DNA of 64,000 nt from Thermohalobaculum sediminis (GTDB taxonomy: Bacteria > Pseudomonadota > Alphaproteobacteria > Rhodobacterales > Rhodobacteraceae), in NCBI RefSeq assembly GCF_023487995.1, contig NZ_JAMFKN010000008.1, forward strand, positions 124,001-188,000. The letters are read 5' to 3'. Below the pieces are notes generated by a model. It worked only from the letters and a program-made list of their open reading frames with translations. It was not told the DNA's origin and did no database searches. Position numbers and translations under genes: made by a program. How positions within the stretch are numbered: the stretch's first letter is position 1; each line of letters begins with the position of its first letter. Positions 9,820-19,264 of the stretch are shown one piece after another.

Positions 9820-12147
9820 TTAAGTGAACCGATTATCTCGGGGAAATCCGCGCGGCGCCATTCTACCTGCGCTTGCGCGCCGCGCCACATATTCGCCCAG
9901 ATCGCGCTCGGTTCGCGTTCGGCCCGCGGGATCGCGCCACGCAAGGCCGTGCTCCATCGCGAAGGTGATGGCGTCCGAAAGCCCGCCATCCTTGTATTTC
10001 TGCAGCCGAACGCCCTTGCCGCGCGTCATTTCCGGCAGCTCAGCGAGCGCAAATACCAGCAGTTTCCGATTCTCGCCCACCACGGCCACGTGATCGCCGG
10101 TCACAGGCGCGCAGACCCGCGCCCTGGCGCCATCGCGCAGGTTCAGCACCTGCCGCCCGGTTCGCGTCTGCGCCAGCACCTCGGCCTCGGCCACGACGAA
10201 GCCGTCGCCTTCGGACGAGGCGACCAGCCGTTTCGCCCCCGGCTGATGGACGAACAATGCCACGATGTCGTCATCATTGCCGAGATCCATCATCAGGCGC
10301 ACCGGCTCGCCCATGCCGCGCCCGCCGGGGAGGCGCTCGCAGGCCAGCGTGAAGAATCGCCCGTCGGTGGCGAAGGCCAGCAGCCGGTCGGTGGTCTGGG
10401 CGTGGAAGATGAAGCGGCCCTCGTCGCCGTCCTTGTATTTCAGGTCCGAGTCGAGCGGGATGTGCCCCTTCATCGCCCGGATCCAGCCCATCCGCGAGCA
10501 GACGACCGTGACCGGCTCGCGCTCGATCAGCGCCTCGACCGGCACGTCCTCGACCGCAGGAGCGTCCGCAAGCCCGGTGCGCCGCGCCCCCTCGGGATAG
10601 GGCGCATGCGCGCGGCGGGCCATGGCGATGTCCTCGGTCAGGCGCAGATGCCTCAGCGCCCGGGGCGCGCCGAAGCGGTCGCGCATCGCCCGGATCTCGT
10701 CGCCGATGCGGCCCCATTGCAGGCTCTCGTCGGCCAGCAGGGCCTCGAGATCGGCGCGCTCGGCCAGCAGTTCGTCGCGCTCGGACCTCAGCGCCATCTC
10801 CTCGAGCCGGCGCAGGCTTCTGAGCCGCATGTTGAGGATCGCCTCGGCCTGCACGTCTGAAAGGAACACGCCCCCAGGCGCGTCGCCGTTCGACCAGTCC
10901 TCGGCCATCATCACGGCCTTGGGGTCGTCCTCGGTGCGGATGATCTCGATGATCCGGTCGAGGTTGAGGAAGGCGATGATGTAGCCCTCGAGCACCTCGA
11001 GCCGATGCGCGATCTTGCCCAGCCGGTGCCGCGAGCGGCGCAGGAGCACCTCGCGCCGGTGGTCGAGGAAGGCGCGCAGCACCTCGCGCAGGCCGCACAC
11101 CTTTGGCACGCGCCCGTCGATCAGCACGTTCATGTTGAGCGGCACGCGGACCTCGAGGTCCGAGCTGCGGAACAGCGTCTCCATCAGCAGCGCGGGGTCC
11201 ACCGTCCGCGCGCGCGGCTCGAGCACCAGGCGCACGTCCTCGGCCGACTCGTCGCGCACGTCAGCGAGGATCGCCACCTTCTTCGAGGTGACCAGCTCGG
11301 CGATGCGCTCGACCAGCTTCGACTTCTGCACCAGATACGGGATCTCGGTCACCACGATCTGCCAGGTGCCGCGGCCCAGATCCTCGACCTCCCAGCGGGC
11401 GCGCAGGCGGAACGATCCGCGCCCGGTCTCGTAGGCGGACAGGATGCTCTCGCGCGGCTCGACCAGCACGCCGCCGGTGGGGAAGTCTGGGCCGGGGACG
11501 AACTCGGCCAGCGTCTCGGTCCGCGCGTCGGGGTGGCGGATCAGGTGCAGGAGCGCGTCGGCAAGCTCGCCCGCATTGTGCGGCGGGATCGAGGTCGCCA
11601 TGCCCACCGCGATGCCGGTGGCACCGTTCGCCAGCAGGTTGGGGAAGGCGGCCGGAAGGACCTCGGGCTCCTCCTCCTCGCCATCATAGGTCGGGCGCAG
11701 ATCAACCGCGTCCTCGTCGAGCCCGTCGAGCAGGGCCTGCGCCACTTCGGTCAGCCGGCTCTCGGTGTAGCGCATTGCGGCCGCGCCATCGCCGTCGATG
11801 TTGCCGAAATTGCCCTGCCCGTCGACCAGCGGATAGCGCAGCGAGAACTCCTGCGCCGCGCGCACCAGCGCGTCATAGACCGACTGATCGCCATGCGGGT
11901 GATACTTGCCAATCACGTCGCCGACGACGCGGGCCGATTTCTTGTAGCCCGAGGCGGGGTCGAGCCTGAGCTGCCGCATCGCCCACAACAACCGCCGGTG
12001 CACGGGCTTCAGTCCATCGCGCGCGTCCGGCAGCGCCCGGTGCATGATGGTCGAGAGCGCGTATGTCAGATACCGCTCGCCCAGCGCCCGGGCCAGCGGC
12101 TCGGGGATCTCGCGCTGCATGTCGGTGTCGGTGGGCCGCCTGCTCAT
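9820..12147 (-). CDS. parC: DNA topoisomerase IV subunit A
   Basis: ParC is the DNA-cleaving subunit of topoisomerase IV, which decatenates daughter chromosomes with ParE. The 775 residues begin with the breakage-reunion domain: [21 protein letters not shown], then KYHPHGD at 81-87 and the catalytic Tyr127 in [10 protein letters not shown]. The C-terminus forms a beta-pinwheel of blades such as [20 protein letters not shown]. The length and short C-terminal domain suit ParC better than GyrA. Residue 88, where E. coli ParC and GyrA have the quinolone-contacting Ser, is Gln. No parE is in the window. Confidence 0.95.
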   Translation of the reverse strand: MSRRPTDTDMQREIPEPLARALGERYLTYALSTIMHRALPDARDGLKPVHRRLLWAMRQLRLDPASGYKKSARVVGDVIGKYHPHGDQSVYDALVRAAQEFSLRYPLVDGQGNFGNIDGDGAAAMRYTESRLTEVAQALLDGLDEDAVDLRPTYDGEEEEPEVLPAAFPNLLANGATGIAVGMATSIPPHNAGELADALLHLIRHPDARTETLAEFVPGPDFPTGGVLVEPRESILSAYETGRGSFRLRARWEVEDLGRGTWQIVVTEIPYLVQKSKLVERIAELVTSKKVAILADVRDESAEDVRLVLEPRARTVDPALLMETLFRSSDLEVRVPLNMNVLIDGRVPKVCGLREVLRAFLDHRREVLLRRSRHRLGKIAHRLEVLEGYIIAFLNLDRIIEIIRTEDDPKAVMMAEDWSNGDAPGGVFLSDVQAEAILNMRLRSLRRLEEMALRSERDELLAERADLEALLADESLQWGRIGDEIRAMRDRFGAPRALRHLRLTEDIAMARRAHAPYPEGARRTGLADAPAVEDVPVEALIEREPVTVVCSRMGWIRAMKGHIPLDSDLKYKDGDEGRFIFHAQTTDRLLAFATDGRFFTLACERLPGGRGMGEPVRLMMDLGNDDDIVALFVHQPGAKRLVASSEGDGFVVAEAEVLAQTRTGRQVLNLRDGARARVCAPVTGDHVAVVGENRKLLVFALAELPEMTRGKGVRLQKYKDGGLSDAITFAMEHGLAWRDPAGRTRTERDLGEYVARRASAGRMAPRGFPRDNRFT

Positions 12148-12209
12148 AGATGTTGTGTAACCCGTGCATGCGCGGGCGTCCAGACCGATGCGGCGAACAG
12201 GACCCGGGA

Positions 12210-12223
12210 TTGATCGCGATCAA
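12210..12223. promoter_or_regulatory. FNR/FnrL-type box
   Basis: TTGATCGCGATCAA is a perfect palindrome that exactly fits the FNR consensus TTGAT-N4-ATCAA. It lies between the divergent parC (start 12147) and DUF2892 (start 12284) genes, with its centre about 68 bases before the DUF2892 ATG. That suits activation of a promoter near 12250 under low oxygen by FnrL or a related CRP/FNR regulator. Confidence 0.75.
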
Positions 12224-12283
12224 CGCGCGGGACGACGGGCCGCGGCATCAATCGTCCATCCGCCATCTGGCATCGGAGGCATC

Positions 12284-12499
12284 ATGGAGACCCCCGGACC
12301 CGGCCATGTCGGCAGTGCCGACCGCGCGGCCCGCATGATTCTCGGAATCGTGCTCATCACCTTCGCGCTGTTCTGCCCCTTCGCCCACAGCCTCGGGCCG
12401 CTGGCGGTGTGGGGCTCGGGGCTCGTGGGTGCGGTGCTGATCGTGACCGCCGCGATCCGCCGCTGCCCGCTCTACCGGCTGCTCGGCATCCGCACGTGA
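12284..12499 (+). CDS. DUF2892 (YgaP-like) small membrane protein
   Basis: A 71-residue protein with two hydrophobic segments (about 17-34 and 40-56). The pattern ADRAARMILGIVLI...CPLYRLLGI is typical of DUF2892, the membrane part also found in the YgaP rhodanese. The final Cys-Pro-Leu-Tyr-Arg-Leu-Leu-Gly is the family's hallmark. A CGGAGG ribosome-binding site ends four bases before the ATG. A perfect FNR box upstream implies induction at low oxygen. No rhodanese domain is attached and none is adjacent. It converges with the copper regulator gene. Confidence 0.87.
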   Translation: METPGPGHVGSADRAARMILGIVLITFALFCPFAHSLGPLAVWGSGLVGAVLIVTAAIRRCPLYRLLGIRT

Positions 12500-12505
12500 G
12501 GGGCC

Positions 12506-12901
12506 TCAGCGCCGCTCGCCCGCCAGCCCGTTCAGGATCGGGCAGTCGGGCCTACCGTCTCCGGCGCAGGCTTCGGCCAGATGCGCGAGGTCGGACTTCA
12601 GCTCGGCCAGCTCGGCCATCTGGCGGTCGAGCTCGACGATGCGCACCTCGGCGATGCGCTTGACGTCGGCGCTCGCCCGCCCGCGGTCGGCGTAGAGGCC
12701 CAGCAGCTCGCGGCACTCGTCGATCGAGAAGCCGAAGGCCCGGGCGCGGCGCACGAAGCCGAGCCGACGCACGTCGCTTGCGGAATAGTCGCGATACCCG
12801 TTACCCCCGCGCCCCGACGGCGCGACGAGGCCGATATCGGCATAGTAGCGGACCGTCTTGACCGGCAGGCCCGAGGCCCGGGCGGCATCGCCGATGCGCA
12901 T
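12506..12901 (-). CDS. hmrR: Cu(I)-responsive MerR-family regulator (CueR/HmrR)
   Basis: A 131-residue MerR-type activator with an N-terminal winged helix (MRIGDAARASGLPVKTVRYYADIGL), a dimerisation helix and a C-terminal metal loop. Cys112 and Cys120, in the ACAGDGRPDCPIL segment, have exactly the C-X7-C spacing and numbering of CueR/HmrR, which bind one Cu(I) and activate copper-efflux genes. No copper ATPase or chaperone lies nearby, so its target must be elsewhere. It is codirectional with fmt, 27 bases downstream of it. Confidence 0.9.
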   Translation of the reverse strand: MRIGDAARASGLPVKTVRYYADIGLVAPSGRGGNGYRDYSASDVRRLGFVRRARAFGFSIDECRELLGLYADRGRASADVKRIAEVRIVELDRQMAELAELKSDLAHLAEACAGDGRPDCPILNGLAGERR

Positions 12902-12928
12902 GGCAACCCTCCGTTTTCCTCGCGAAGT

Positions 12929-13843
12929 CTAGCGCAGCCGCGTGCCGTGCGCGACCGGAAGGCCATTTAGGAACTCGGCCGCCGTCACCTCGCCGCGCCC
13001 GGCGCGCTGGAGCCGCGCAAGCCTCAGCGCGCCCTGCCCGCAGGCGACCAGAAGGCGGTCGTCCAGCACCTCGCCCGGCGCGCCATGGCCCTGCTCGGGC
13101 AACGCCATCAGCACCTTGACCCGCTCGCCCGCGATCTCGCACCACGCGCCGGGGAAGGGCGAGAGGCCCCTGACATGCGCCGACAGCGCCGCCGCCTCGC
13201 GCGTCCAGTCGATGCGGGCCTCGGCCTTGTCGATCTTGGCGGCGTAGGTAACGCCCTCTGCGGGCTGCGGGCGCGCCAGTGCCCGCCCGGCCGCGATATC
13301 GGCCAGCGTTCGCACCATCAGGGGCGCGCCCATTTCCGCCAGCCGGTCGTGCAGCGTGGCCGCGGTGTCGTCGCGCGCGATCGGGGTGGCCTCGCAGGCC
13401 AGAACGGGACCGGTGTCGAGCCCCGCCTCCATCCGCATCACGCAGACGCCGGTCTCGGGGTCGCCCGCCATGACCGCCCGCTGGATCGGCGCGGCGCCAC
13501 GCCAGCGCGGCAGCAGCGAGGCGTGGAGGTTGAAACAGCCGAGGCGAGGAGCATCGAGCGCGCGCTGCGGCAGGATCTGACCATAGGCCACCACCACCGC
13601 CGCATCGAGGCCCAGCACCTCGAAGCCCTCCTGCACGGCGCCGTCGCGGAAACGTTCGGGGGTCAGGACCGTCAGTCCCAACTCGCTGGCCGCCACCGCC
13701 ACGGCCGAGGGGCGGGGCTGCTTGCCGCGCCCTGCGGGCCGCGGCGGCTGGGTGTAGACGGCGGCGATCTCGTGCCCGGCCGCAGCCAGCGCGCGCAGCA
13801 CCGGCACCGCGAAATCAGGCGTGCCCATGAAGGCGAGGCGCAA
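12929..13843 (-). CDS. fmt: Methionyl-tRNA formyltransferase
   Basis: Fmt formylates initiator Met-tRNA using 10-formyl-tetrahydrofolate. The 304 residues open with MRLAFMGTPDFAVPVLRAL and carry the catalytic signature NLHASLLPRWRGAAPIQRA at about residues 107-125, followed by the C-terminal OB-like domain. It starts five bases after the def stop, the usual def-fmt operon. Length and motifs are standard. Confidence 0.97.
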   Translation of the reverse strand: MRLAFMGTPDFAVPVLRALAAAGHEIAAVYTQPPRPAGRGKQPRPSAVAVAASELGLTVLTPERFRDGAVQEGFEVLGLDAAVVVAYGQILPQRALDAPRLGCFNLHASLLPRWRGAAPIQRAVMAGDPETGVCVMRMEAGLDTGPVLACEATPIARDDTAATLHDRLAEMGAPLMVRTLADIAAGRALARPQPAEGVTYAAKIDKAEARIDWTREAAALSAHVRGLSPFPGAWCEIAGERVKVLMALPEQGHGAPGEVLDDRLLVACGQGALRLARLQRAGRGEVTAAEFLNGLPVAHGTRLR

Positions 13844-13848
13844 GGCGC

Positions 13849-14379
13849 TCAGGCCTCCGCCCCCGCCTTGGCGCGCTCGCGCTTCAGCTTCTTCATCTTC
13901 TCGGTGATCATCCGCCGCCGCATGGGCCCGAGATAGTCGATGAACAGCCGCCCGTTCAGATGGTCGATCTCGTGCTGCACGCAGGTCGCCCAGATGCCGG
14001 AATAGCCCTCCTCGCGCTCGGCGCCCTGCGCGTCGCGGAACCGCACGCGGACCGATGCCGGGCGGGTGACGGTGGCGTAAATCTCGGGGATCGAGAGGCA
14101 GCCCTCCTCGTAGTCGGCGGTCTCGTCCGAGGCCCAGACGACTTCGGGGTTGATCAGCGCGACCGGCTGCGGCGGCTCGTCCTCGCGCCGCGCGCAGTCC
14201 ATCACGATCACCCGTGCGTTCACCCCCACCTGCGGCGCGGCGAGGCCGATGCCCGGCGCGTCGTACATGGTAGCGAACATGTCCTCGATCAGCCGCGCCT
14301 CGGCGGGGCCGATGTCCGTGACGCCTTCGCAGACCTTCTTGAGGCGCGGATCGGGGTGGATGAGGATGGGTCGCAGCAT
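13849..14379 (-). CDS. def: Peptide deformylase
   Basis: Def removes the N-formyl group from nascent proteins. The 176 residues carry all three metal and active-site motifs: GIGLAAPQVG, EEGCLSIPE (metal Cys) and QHEIDHLNGRLF (HEXXH with metal His). The start MLRPILIHPDPRLKK at 14379 is the family's usual N-terminus and is preferred over the ATG at 14418. It is translated just before fmt, which acts on the same initiator methionine. Confidence 0.96.
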   Translation of the reverse strand: MLRPILIHPDPRLKKVCEGVTDIGPAEARLIEDMFATMYDAPGIGLAAPQVGVNARVIVMDCARREDEPPQPVALINPEVVWASDETADYEEGCLSIPEIYATVTRPASVRVRFRDAQGAEREEGYSGIWATCVQHEIDHLNGRLFIDYLGPMRRRMITEKMKKLKRERAKAGAEA

Positions 14380-14419
14380 GGCGGTCAGGTAAGGAGAATG
14401 TGCCGCCGATGCAAGCAAC

Positions 14420-15232
14420 TCATTGCCGGTCGGCGGTTACGAGAAGCGCAGCCTGCGGCACCGCCAGACCCGCGGCCGTGGCGAAGGGCGCCATCGCCGC
14501 CTCCATCTCGGCCACGATCGCTGCCAGCGCCTGGGGCGGCGCCGACGACACGGTCTCGGCCAGGGGCGAGGCGAGGAGTTCCGCCGGGACGCAACGCTCG
14601 GCCGGCGCCATCACGCGAATCAGCTCGATCTCGGTCTCGGCGATGCCCGCGAAACCCACGGCGCGCAGGTCGGCGTGCAGGAACGCCGGATCGGGCCGGG
14701 CGAAAGGCGCTACGCAGCGCGCCGCCGCCTCGGCGCCGAGGTGCCGGCCAACGCTCTCGCCAAGGGCCGCGAAGAATGGTGGCACGCCGCTCCAGATGCT
14801 GAAGGCAAGGCGCCCGCGCGGGACGAGGACTCGGGCCATCTCGGCCAATGCCGCGCGGCGATCGGGGAAGAACTGAAGCCCCTGCTGGCAGATGGCAAGG
14901 TCGAACGCGGCGGCGTCGAACGGAAGGGCGGCTGCGTCCGCCTCGCGATACTCGGGGATGACGCGGCCGGTCACGGGCTGGCGCCGGGCCACCGCGATCA
15001 TCGCCGGATTAAGGTCGACCCCGACGACCCGCCCCGCAGGTGCGATCATCCCGGCGACAAGGCGCGCGACGATACCCGTCCCGCAGGCAATGTCGATGAT
15101 GCGCTGGCCGGGCGCGGGGGCGAGCCGTCGCAGCGTCCCCTCGGCCAGCGGGCGGAAGATCGCGGCGACCTTCTGCGTCTCGTAGCGCTCGGCGGCGGCT
15201 GTCGAGACGGCGTAGGTCTCCCGGATGGGCAT
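14420..15232 (-). CDS. Class I SAM-dependent methyltransferase (UbiE-like)
   Basis: A 270-residue methyltransferase with motif I IIDIACGTGIVARL at about 45-58, the acidic residue of motif II in VVGVDLNPAM, and LPFDAAAFDLAICQQGLQFF. This layout resembles UbiE/Methyltransf_11 proteins, but a specific substrate is not evident. The start at 15232 has a strong AAGGAGG ribosome-binding site; longer in-frame extensions to 15640 lack one. It is divergent from mcl1 and lies 40 bases upstream of def on the same strand. Confidence 0.85.
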   Translation of the reverse strand: MPIRETYAVSTAAAERYETQKVAAIFRPLAEGTLRRLAPAPGQRIIDIACGTGIVARLVAGMIAPAGRVVGVDLNPAMIAVARRQPVTGRVIPEYREADAAALPFDAAAFDLAICQQGLQFFPDRRAALAEMARVLVPRGRLAFSIWSGVPPFFAALGESVGRHLGAEAAARCVAPFARPDPAFLHADLRAVGFAGIAETEIELIRVMAPAERCVPAELLASPLAETVSSAPPQALAAIVAEMEAAMAPFATAAGLAVPQAALLVTADRQ

Positions 15233-15344
15233 CGCCCCCTCCTTCCCTCCCGCGCCTGAACCGAAACTAGCAGACGCCAACGGCTGCGACAAACGGGAGG
15301 GGCCAGGCCCGTGTCGATTGACGCTCCACGGCCCGCCATCTAGT

Positions 15345-15371
15345 GTGCGGCGCAACAATCTTGCGCCGCAC
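15345..15371. promoter_or_regulatory. Perfect 11-bp inverted repeat upstream of mcl1
   Basis: Arms GTGCGGCGCAA (15345-15355) and TTGCGCCGCAC (15361-15371) flank a 5-base centre, 24 bases before the mcl1 ATG and between the divergent methyltransferase and mcl1. The symmetry and position suit a dimeric repressor or activator site. A 5'-leader hairpin is the alternative. Confidence 0.6.
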
Positions 15372-15395
15372 TGCGGCATGCCGAGGAGTCGCCCG

Positions 15396-16376
15396 ATGAG
15401 CTTCACCGTCCAGCCCGCGCCCGTGGCCCGCCCCAACCGCTGCCAGCTGTTCGGCCCCGGCTCGCGCCCGGCGATCTTTCCCAAGATGGCGGCATCAAGC
15501 GCGGACGTGATCAACCTCGACCTCGAGGATGCCGTGGCGCCCTCGGACAAGGAGGCCGCGCGCGCCAACATCATCCGCGCGATCGACGAGATCGACTGGG
15601 GCCGCAAGACGCTGTCGGTGCGGATCAACGGGCTCGACACGCCTTACTGGTATCGCGATGTCGTGGACCTGCTGGAGCAGGCGGGCGGGCGGCTCGACCT
15701 CATCATGATCCCGAAGGTCGGCAACGCGAAGGACCTCTACGCCGTCGAGGCGTTGGTGGCCGCGATCGAGGCCGCGAAGGGCCGCCGCAAGAAGCTGGGC
15801 TTCGAGGTGATCATCGAGACTGCCGCCGGCCTCGCCCATGTCGAGGAGATCGCGGCCGCGACGCCGCGGCTGCAGGCCATGAGCTTCGGACCCGCCGACT
15901 ACGCCGCCTCGATGGGCATGCAGACCACCGCGATCGGCGGCACCCAGCCCGGTTATTTCATGATCGAAGACGCGCGCGCCGATGGCGGCCCCCGCGCCAT
16001 CCACTACCCCGACCCATGGCACCATGTCTCGGTCGCCATGGTCGCCGCCTGCCGCACCCATGGCGTGCTGCCGGTCGACGGCCCCTTCGGCGACTTCTCG
16101 GACCCCGAGGGGTTCCGCGCCCAGGCGCGGCGCTCGGCCACGCTCGGCATGGTCGGCAAATGGGCGATCCACCCCAGCCAGGTGGCGCTGGCGAACGAGG
16201 TGTTCACCCCCTCGGACGCCGCCATCGCCCAGGCCCAGCGCGTGCTAGAGGCGATGGAGGCCGCCAAGCAGGCGGGCTCGGGCGCCGTCACGCTGGACGG
16301 CAAGCTGATCGACCTCGCCTCGATCCGGCAGGCCGAGGTGATCGTGAAACAGGCCGAACTGATCGCGGCGGGCTGA
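15396..16376 (+). CDS. mcl1: L-malyl-CoA / beta-methylmalyl-CoA lyase
   Basis: Mcl1 cleaves L-malyl-CoA to acetyl-CoA and glyoxylate and beta-methylmalyl-CoA to propionyl-CoA and glyoxylate, in the ethylmalonyl-CoA route of acetate assimilation. The 326 residues are a TIM-barrel of the CitE/HpcH family. RPNRCQLFGPGSRPAIF, NLDLEDAVAP, WYRDVVDLLEQAG and VGKWAIHPSQVALANEVF are close to what I recall of Rhodobacter Mcl1. A GAGGA ribosome-binding site precedes the ATG at 15396. It converges with the cyclase gene eight bases downstream. Other genes of the pathway (ccr, mcd, meaA) are not in the window. Confidence 0.93.
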   Translation: MSFTVQPAPVARPNRCQLFGPGSRPAIFPKMAASSADVINLDLEDAVAPSDKEAARANIIRAIDEIDWGRKTLSVRINGLDTPYWYRDVVDLLEQAGGRLDLIMIPKVGNAKDLYAVEALVAAIEAAKGRRKKLGFEVIIETAAGLAHVEEIAAATPRLQAMSFGPADYAASMGMQTTAIGGTQPGYFMIEDARADGGPRAIHYPDPWHHVSVAMVAACRTHGVLPVDGPFGDFSDPEGFRAQARRSATLGMVGKWAIHPSQVALANEVFTPSDAAIAQAQRVLEAMEAAKQAGSGAVTLDGKLIDLASIRQAEVIVKQAELIAAG

Positions 16377-16384
16377 GCGGTCGC

Positions 16385-18124
16385 TCAGACTGCCGCGAGG
16401 CGCGGGAGCGAACTCTCGGGCAGTCCCGCATTCACGCAGAGGCGAACGAGCGTCTGCAGGACATCGCGGTCGGCGTAGAGTTCCTGCGTGCGGATGAATT
16501 CGGCCGTGAGATCCGGCGCATCCGTCAGCGCCTCGCGCACGATCTGCCGGGCCCGTTCGGCATCGCCTGCCATCATCCGCGCCGCGGCGCGGTAGAGCCG
16601 CGAGCGCCTCGTCTGGAAGGGCAGCGTGCGCGCGACTGAAAGCATCTCGTCGTAGCGGCCCAGGGCGTAGAGCGCGGCGACCCGCTCCTCGGTCACCCAG
16701 ACGGGCAGGAAGGGGTCGAGCGCCTCGGCCCGGTCAAGCAGCTTCAGCGCGCGGTCGGGATCGCCCGCGAAGATGTAGAAGGCGGCGCATCGGCCAAGGA
16801 TGTACGAATCGTTCGGCGCGAGCTGCATGGCGCGCTCGTGATGGCGCCGGCTGGCGGCATAGTCGCCGTTCTTCTTGAGCTGGACGATACCCATGATCCG
16901 GTGGGCTTCCGGGTCGCAGGGATCGAGGTCGATCGCCCGGGCCACCATCTTCTCGGCCTCGGCGATATCGAAGTCGGGCAGATACGACCACGCGCAGACA
17001 TGCATCGCGAGCGGCCTCCCGAAATTCGGATCGGCCTCGCGGGCACGGCGAAACCAGTCGATCGCCTCCTCGACATGCGCGTCGGTGACGCCGCCAAGCC
17101 GGTGATGCTCGAGACCGCGCAGATAATATTCGTAGGCGGTCATGTTCTCGGGCCGCTTGGGGCGCGCCTCGCTCATCCCGGCATGCTCGATCCGGTTCGA
17201 GGCAGTCGCCGCGACCCGCGCGGTGATCTCGTCCATCGCCTCCATCACCTCGTCGAAGGACCGCTCGATCCGGTCCGACCAGACGATCTCGCCCCGTGTC
17301 GTCTCGGTCAGCGTGAGATTGAAGCGGATGCGCTCGCGCAGGCGGCGGATCGACCCCGCGAGCACGAAGCGCACGCCGAGCGTCCGCCCGATCTCGACCG
17401 GGTCGGTCGAGCGGAGCGCGGCCGAGGCCGAGCGCGAGGTGACGAAGAGGTCTCGGACGCGGCTCAGTTCGAGGATCAGGTCCTCGGTCAACCCGTCGGC
17501 CAGGAACTGCTGATCCTCGTCGGCCGATGACGCGGTGCGGAACGGGACGACCGCGATCGAGTTCGGCCGCGCCGGCGACTGTTCCGGCACGCGCGTCGGC
17601 GCCGACTGGAAAACGTGCCGGTTCATGCCACTCCGCACCCGGAGGATGCGCACCGGCTCGCTGATCCCGGCGAGGTCGCGGGCGCCGAGGTCGTCGAAGA
17701 CACAGGGCGAGACGCGCCGAACATGGTCGTAGAGCGTGCCCGAGACCTCGATTGCCCCCGGCTCTGCCGTCGCCTGGATCCTTGCGGCGAGGTTCACGCC
17801 ATCGCCGCGCAGATCGCCGCCCACGGCCAGGACATCCGCGAGGTGAAGGCCGAAACGCATATCCTCGGGGCAGGTGCCCTCGACGCCTGCAAGTGCCGCG
17901 CGCCCCTCCATCGCGGCGCGCAGCGCGTTCACGGCGCTCGGGAATTCGGCGAGCAGCCCGTCGCCCGTCGTGTTGAAGACCCGCCCGCCGAATCGCGCGA
18001 CGGCCGCGGCAACGGTGTCGAGGCAGATCGAGATGCGGTGCACGACCGCCTCCTCGTCCGCCCCGATGGCGACCGTCGATCCGACCGTGTCGCAGACCAT
18101 GATGGCGGCGAGCCTGCGCTCCAT
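16385..18124 (-). CDS. Class III adenylate/guanylate cyclase with TolB-like and TPR domains
   Basis: A 579-residue cytoplasmic protein. Residues 1-165 form a class III cyclase domain with metal Asp12 (CDTVGS) and Asp55 (TTGDGLL), and GDGVNLAAR at 106-114 holding Asp107 and the transition-state Asn110 and Arg114. The usual adenine-selecting Lys is Asn51. Residues 185-310 resemble the TolB-like amino-terminal fold (SIAVVPFRTASS, then GVRFVLAGSIRR). The rest is TPR repeats. The start at 18124 follows a GAGAGGA site. It is divergent from accA. Whether it makes cAMP, cGMP or nothing cannot be settled from sequence. Confidence 0.9.
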   Translation of the reverse strand: MERRLAAIMVCDTVGSTVAIGADEEAVVHRISICLDTVAAAVARFGGRVFNTTGDGLLAEFPSAVNALRAAMEGRAALAGVEGTCPEDMRFGLHLADVLAVGGDLRGDGVNLAARIQATAEPGAIEVSGTLYDHVRRVSPCVFDDLGARDLAGISEPVRILRVRSGMNRHVFQSAPTRVPEQSPARPNSIAVVPFRTASSADEDQQFLADGLTEDLILELSRVRDLFVTSRSASAALRSTDPVEIGRTLGVRFVLAGSIRRLRERIRFNLTLTETTRGEIVWSDRIERSFDEVMEAMDEITARVAATASNRIEHAGMSEARPKRPENMTAYEYYLRGLEHHRLGGVTDAHVEEAIDWFRRAREADPNFGRPLAMHVCAWSYLPDFDIAEAEKMVARAIDLDPCDPEAHRIMGIVQLKKNGDYAASRRHHERAMQLAPNDSYILGRCAAFYIFAGDPDRALKLLDRAEALDPFLPVWVTEERVAALYALGRYDEMLSVARTLPFQTRRSRLYRAAARMMAGDAERARQIVREALTDAPDLTAEFIRTQELYADRDVLQTLVRLCVNAGLPESSLPRLAAV

Positions 18125-18297
18125 GCGGCGTCCTCTCCCCAAGAGGCCTCGGTACAAGTCGTCCGATCGTCTCAGCGTATCTTCGCGGTGTGCCGCTGTC
18201 AGCCCTCGCCTGCCAATTGCATTTCGCGCCCGGATGGTCCATCTGACCGGGACGCCGCAGCATGGCGCGGCGCACAGGGTCAGCCACGGGCAGGATC

Positions 18298-19257
<960 letters not shown>

Positions 19258-19264
19258 GCCGGCG

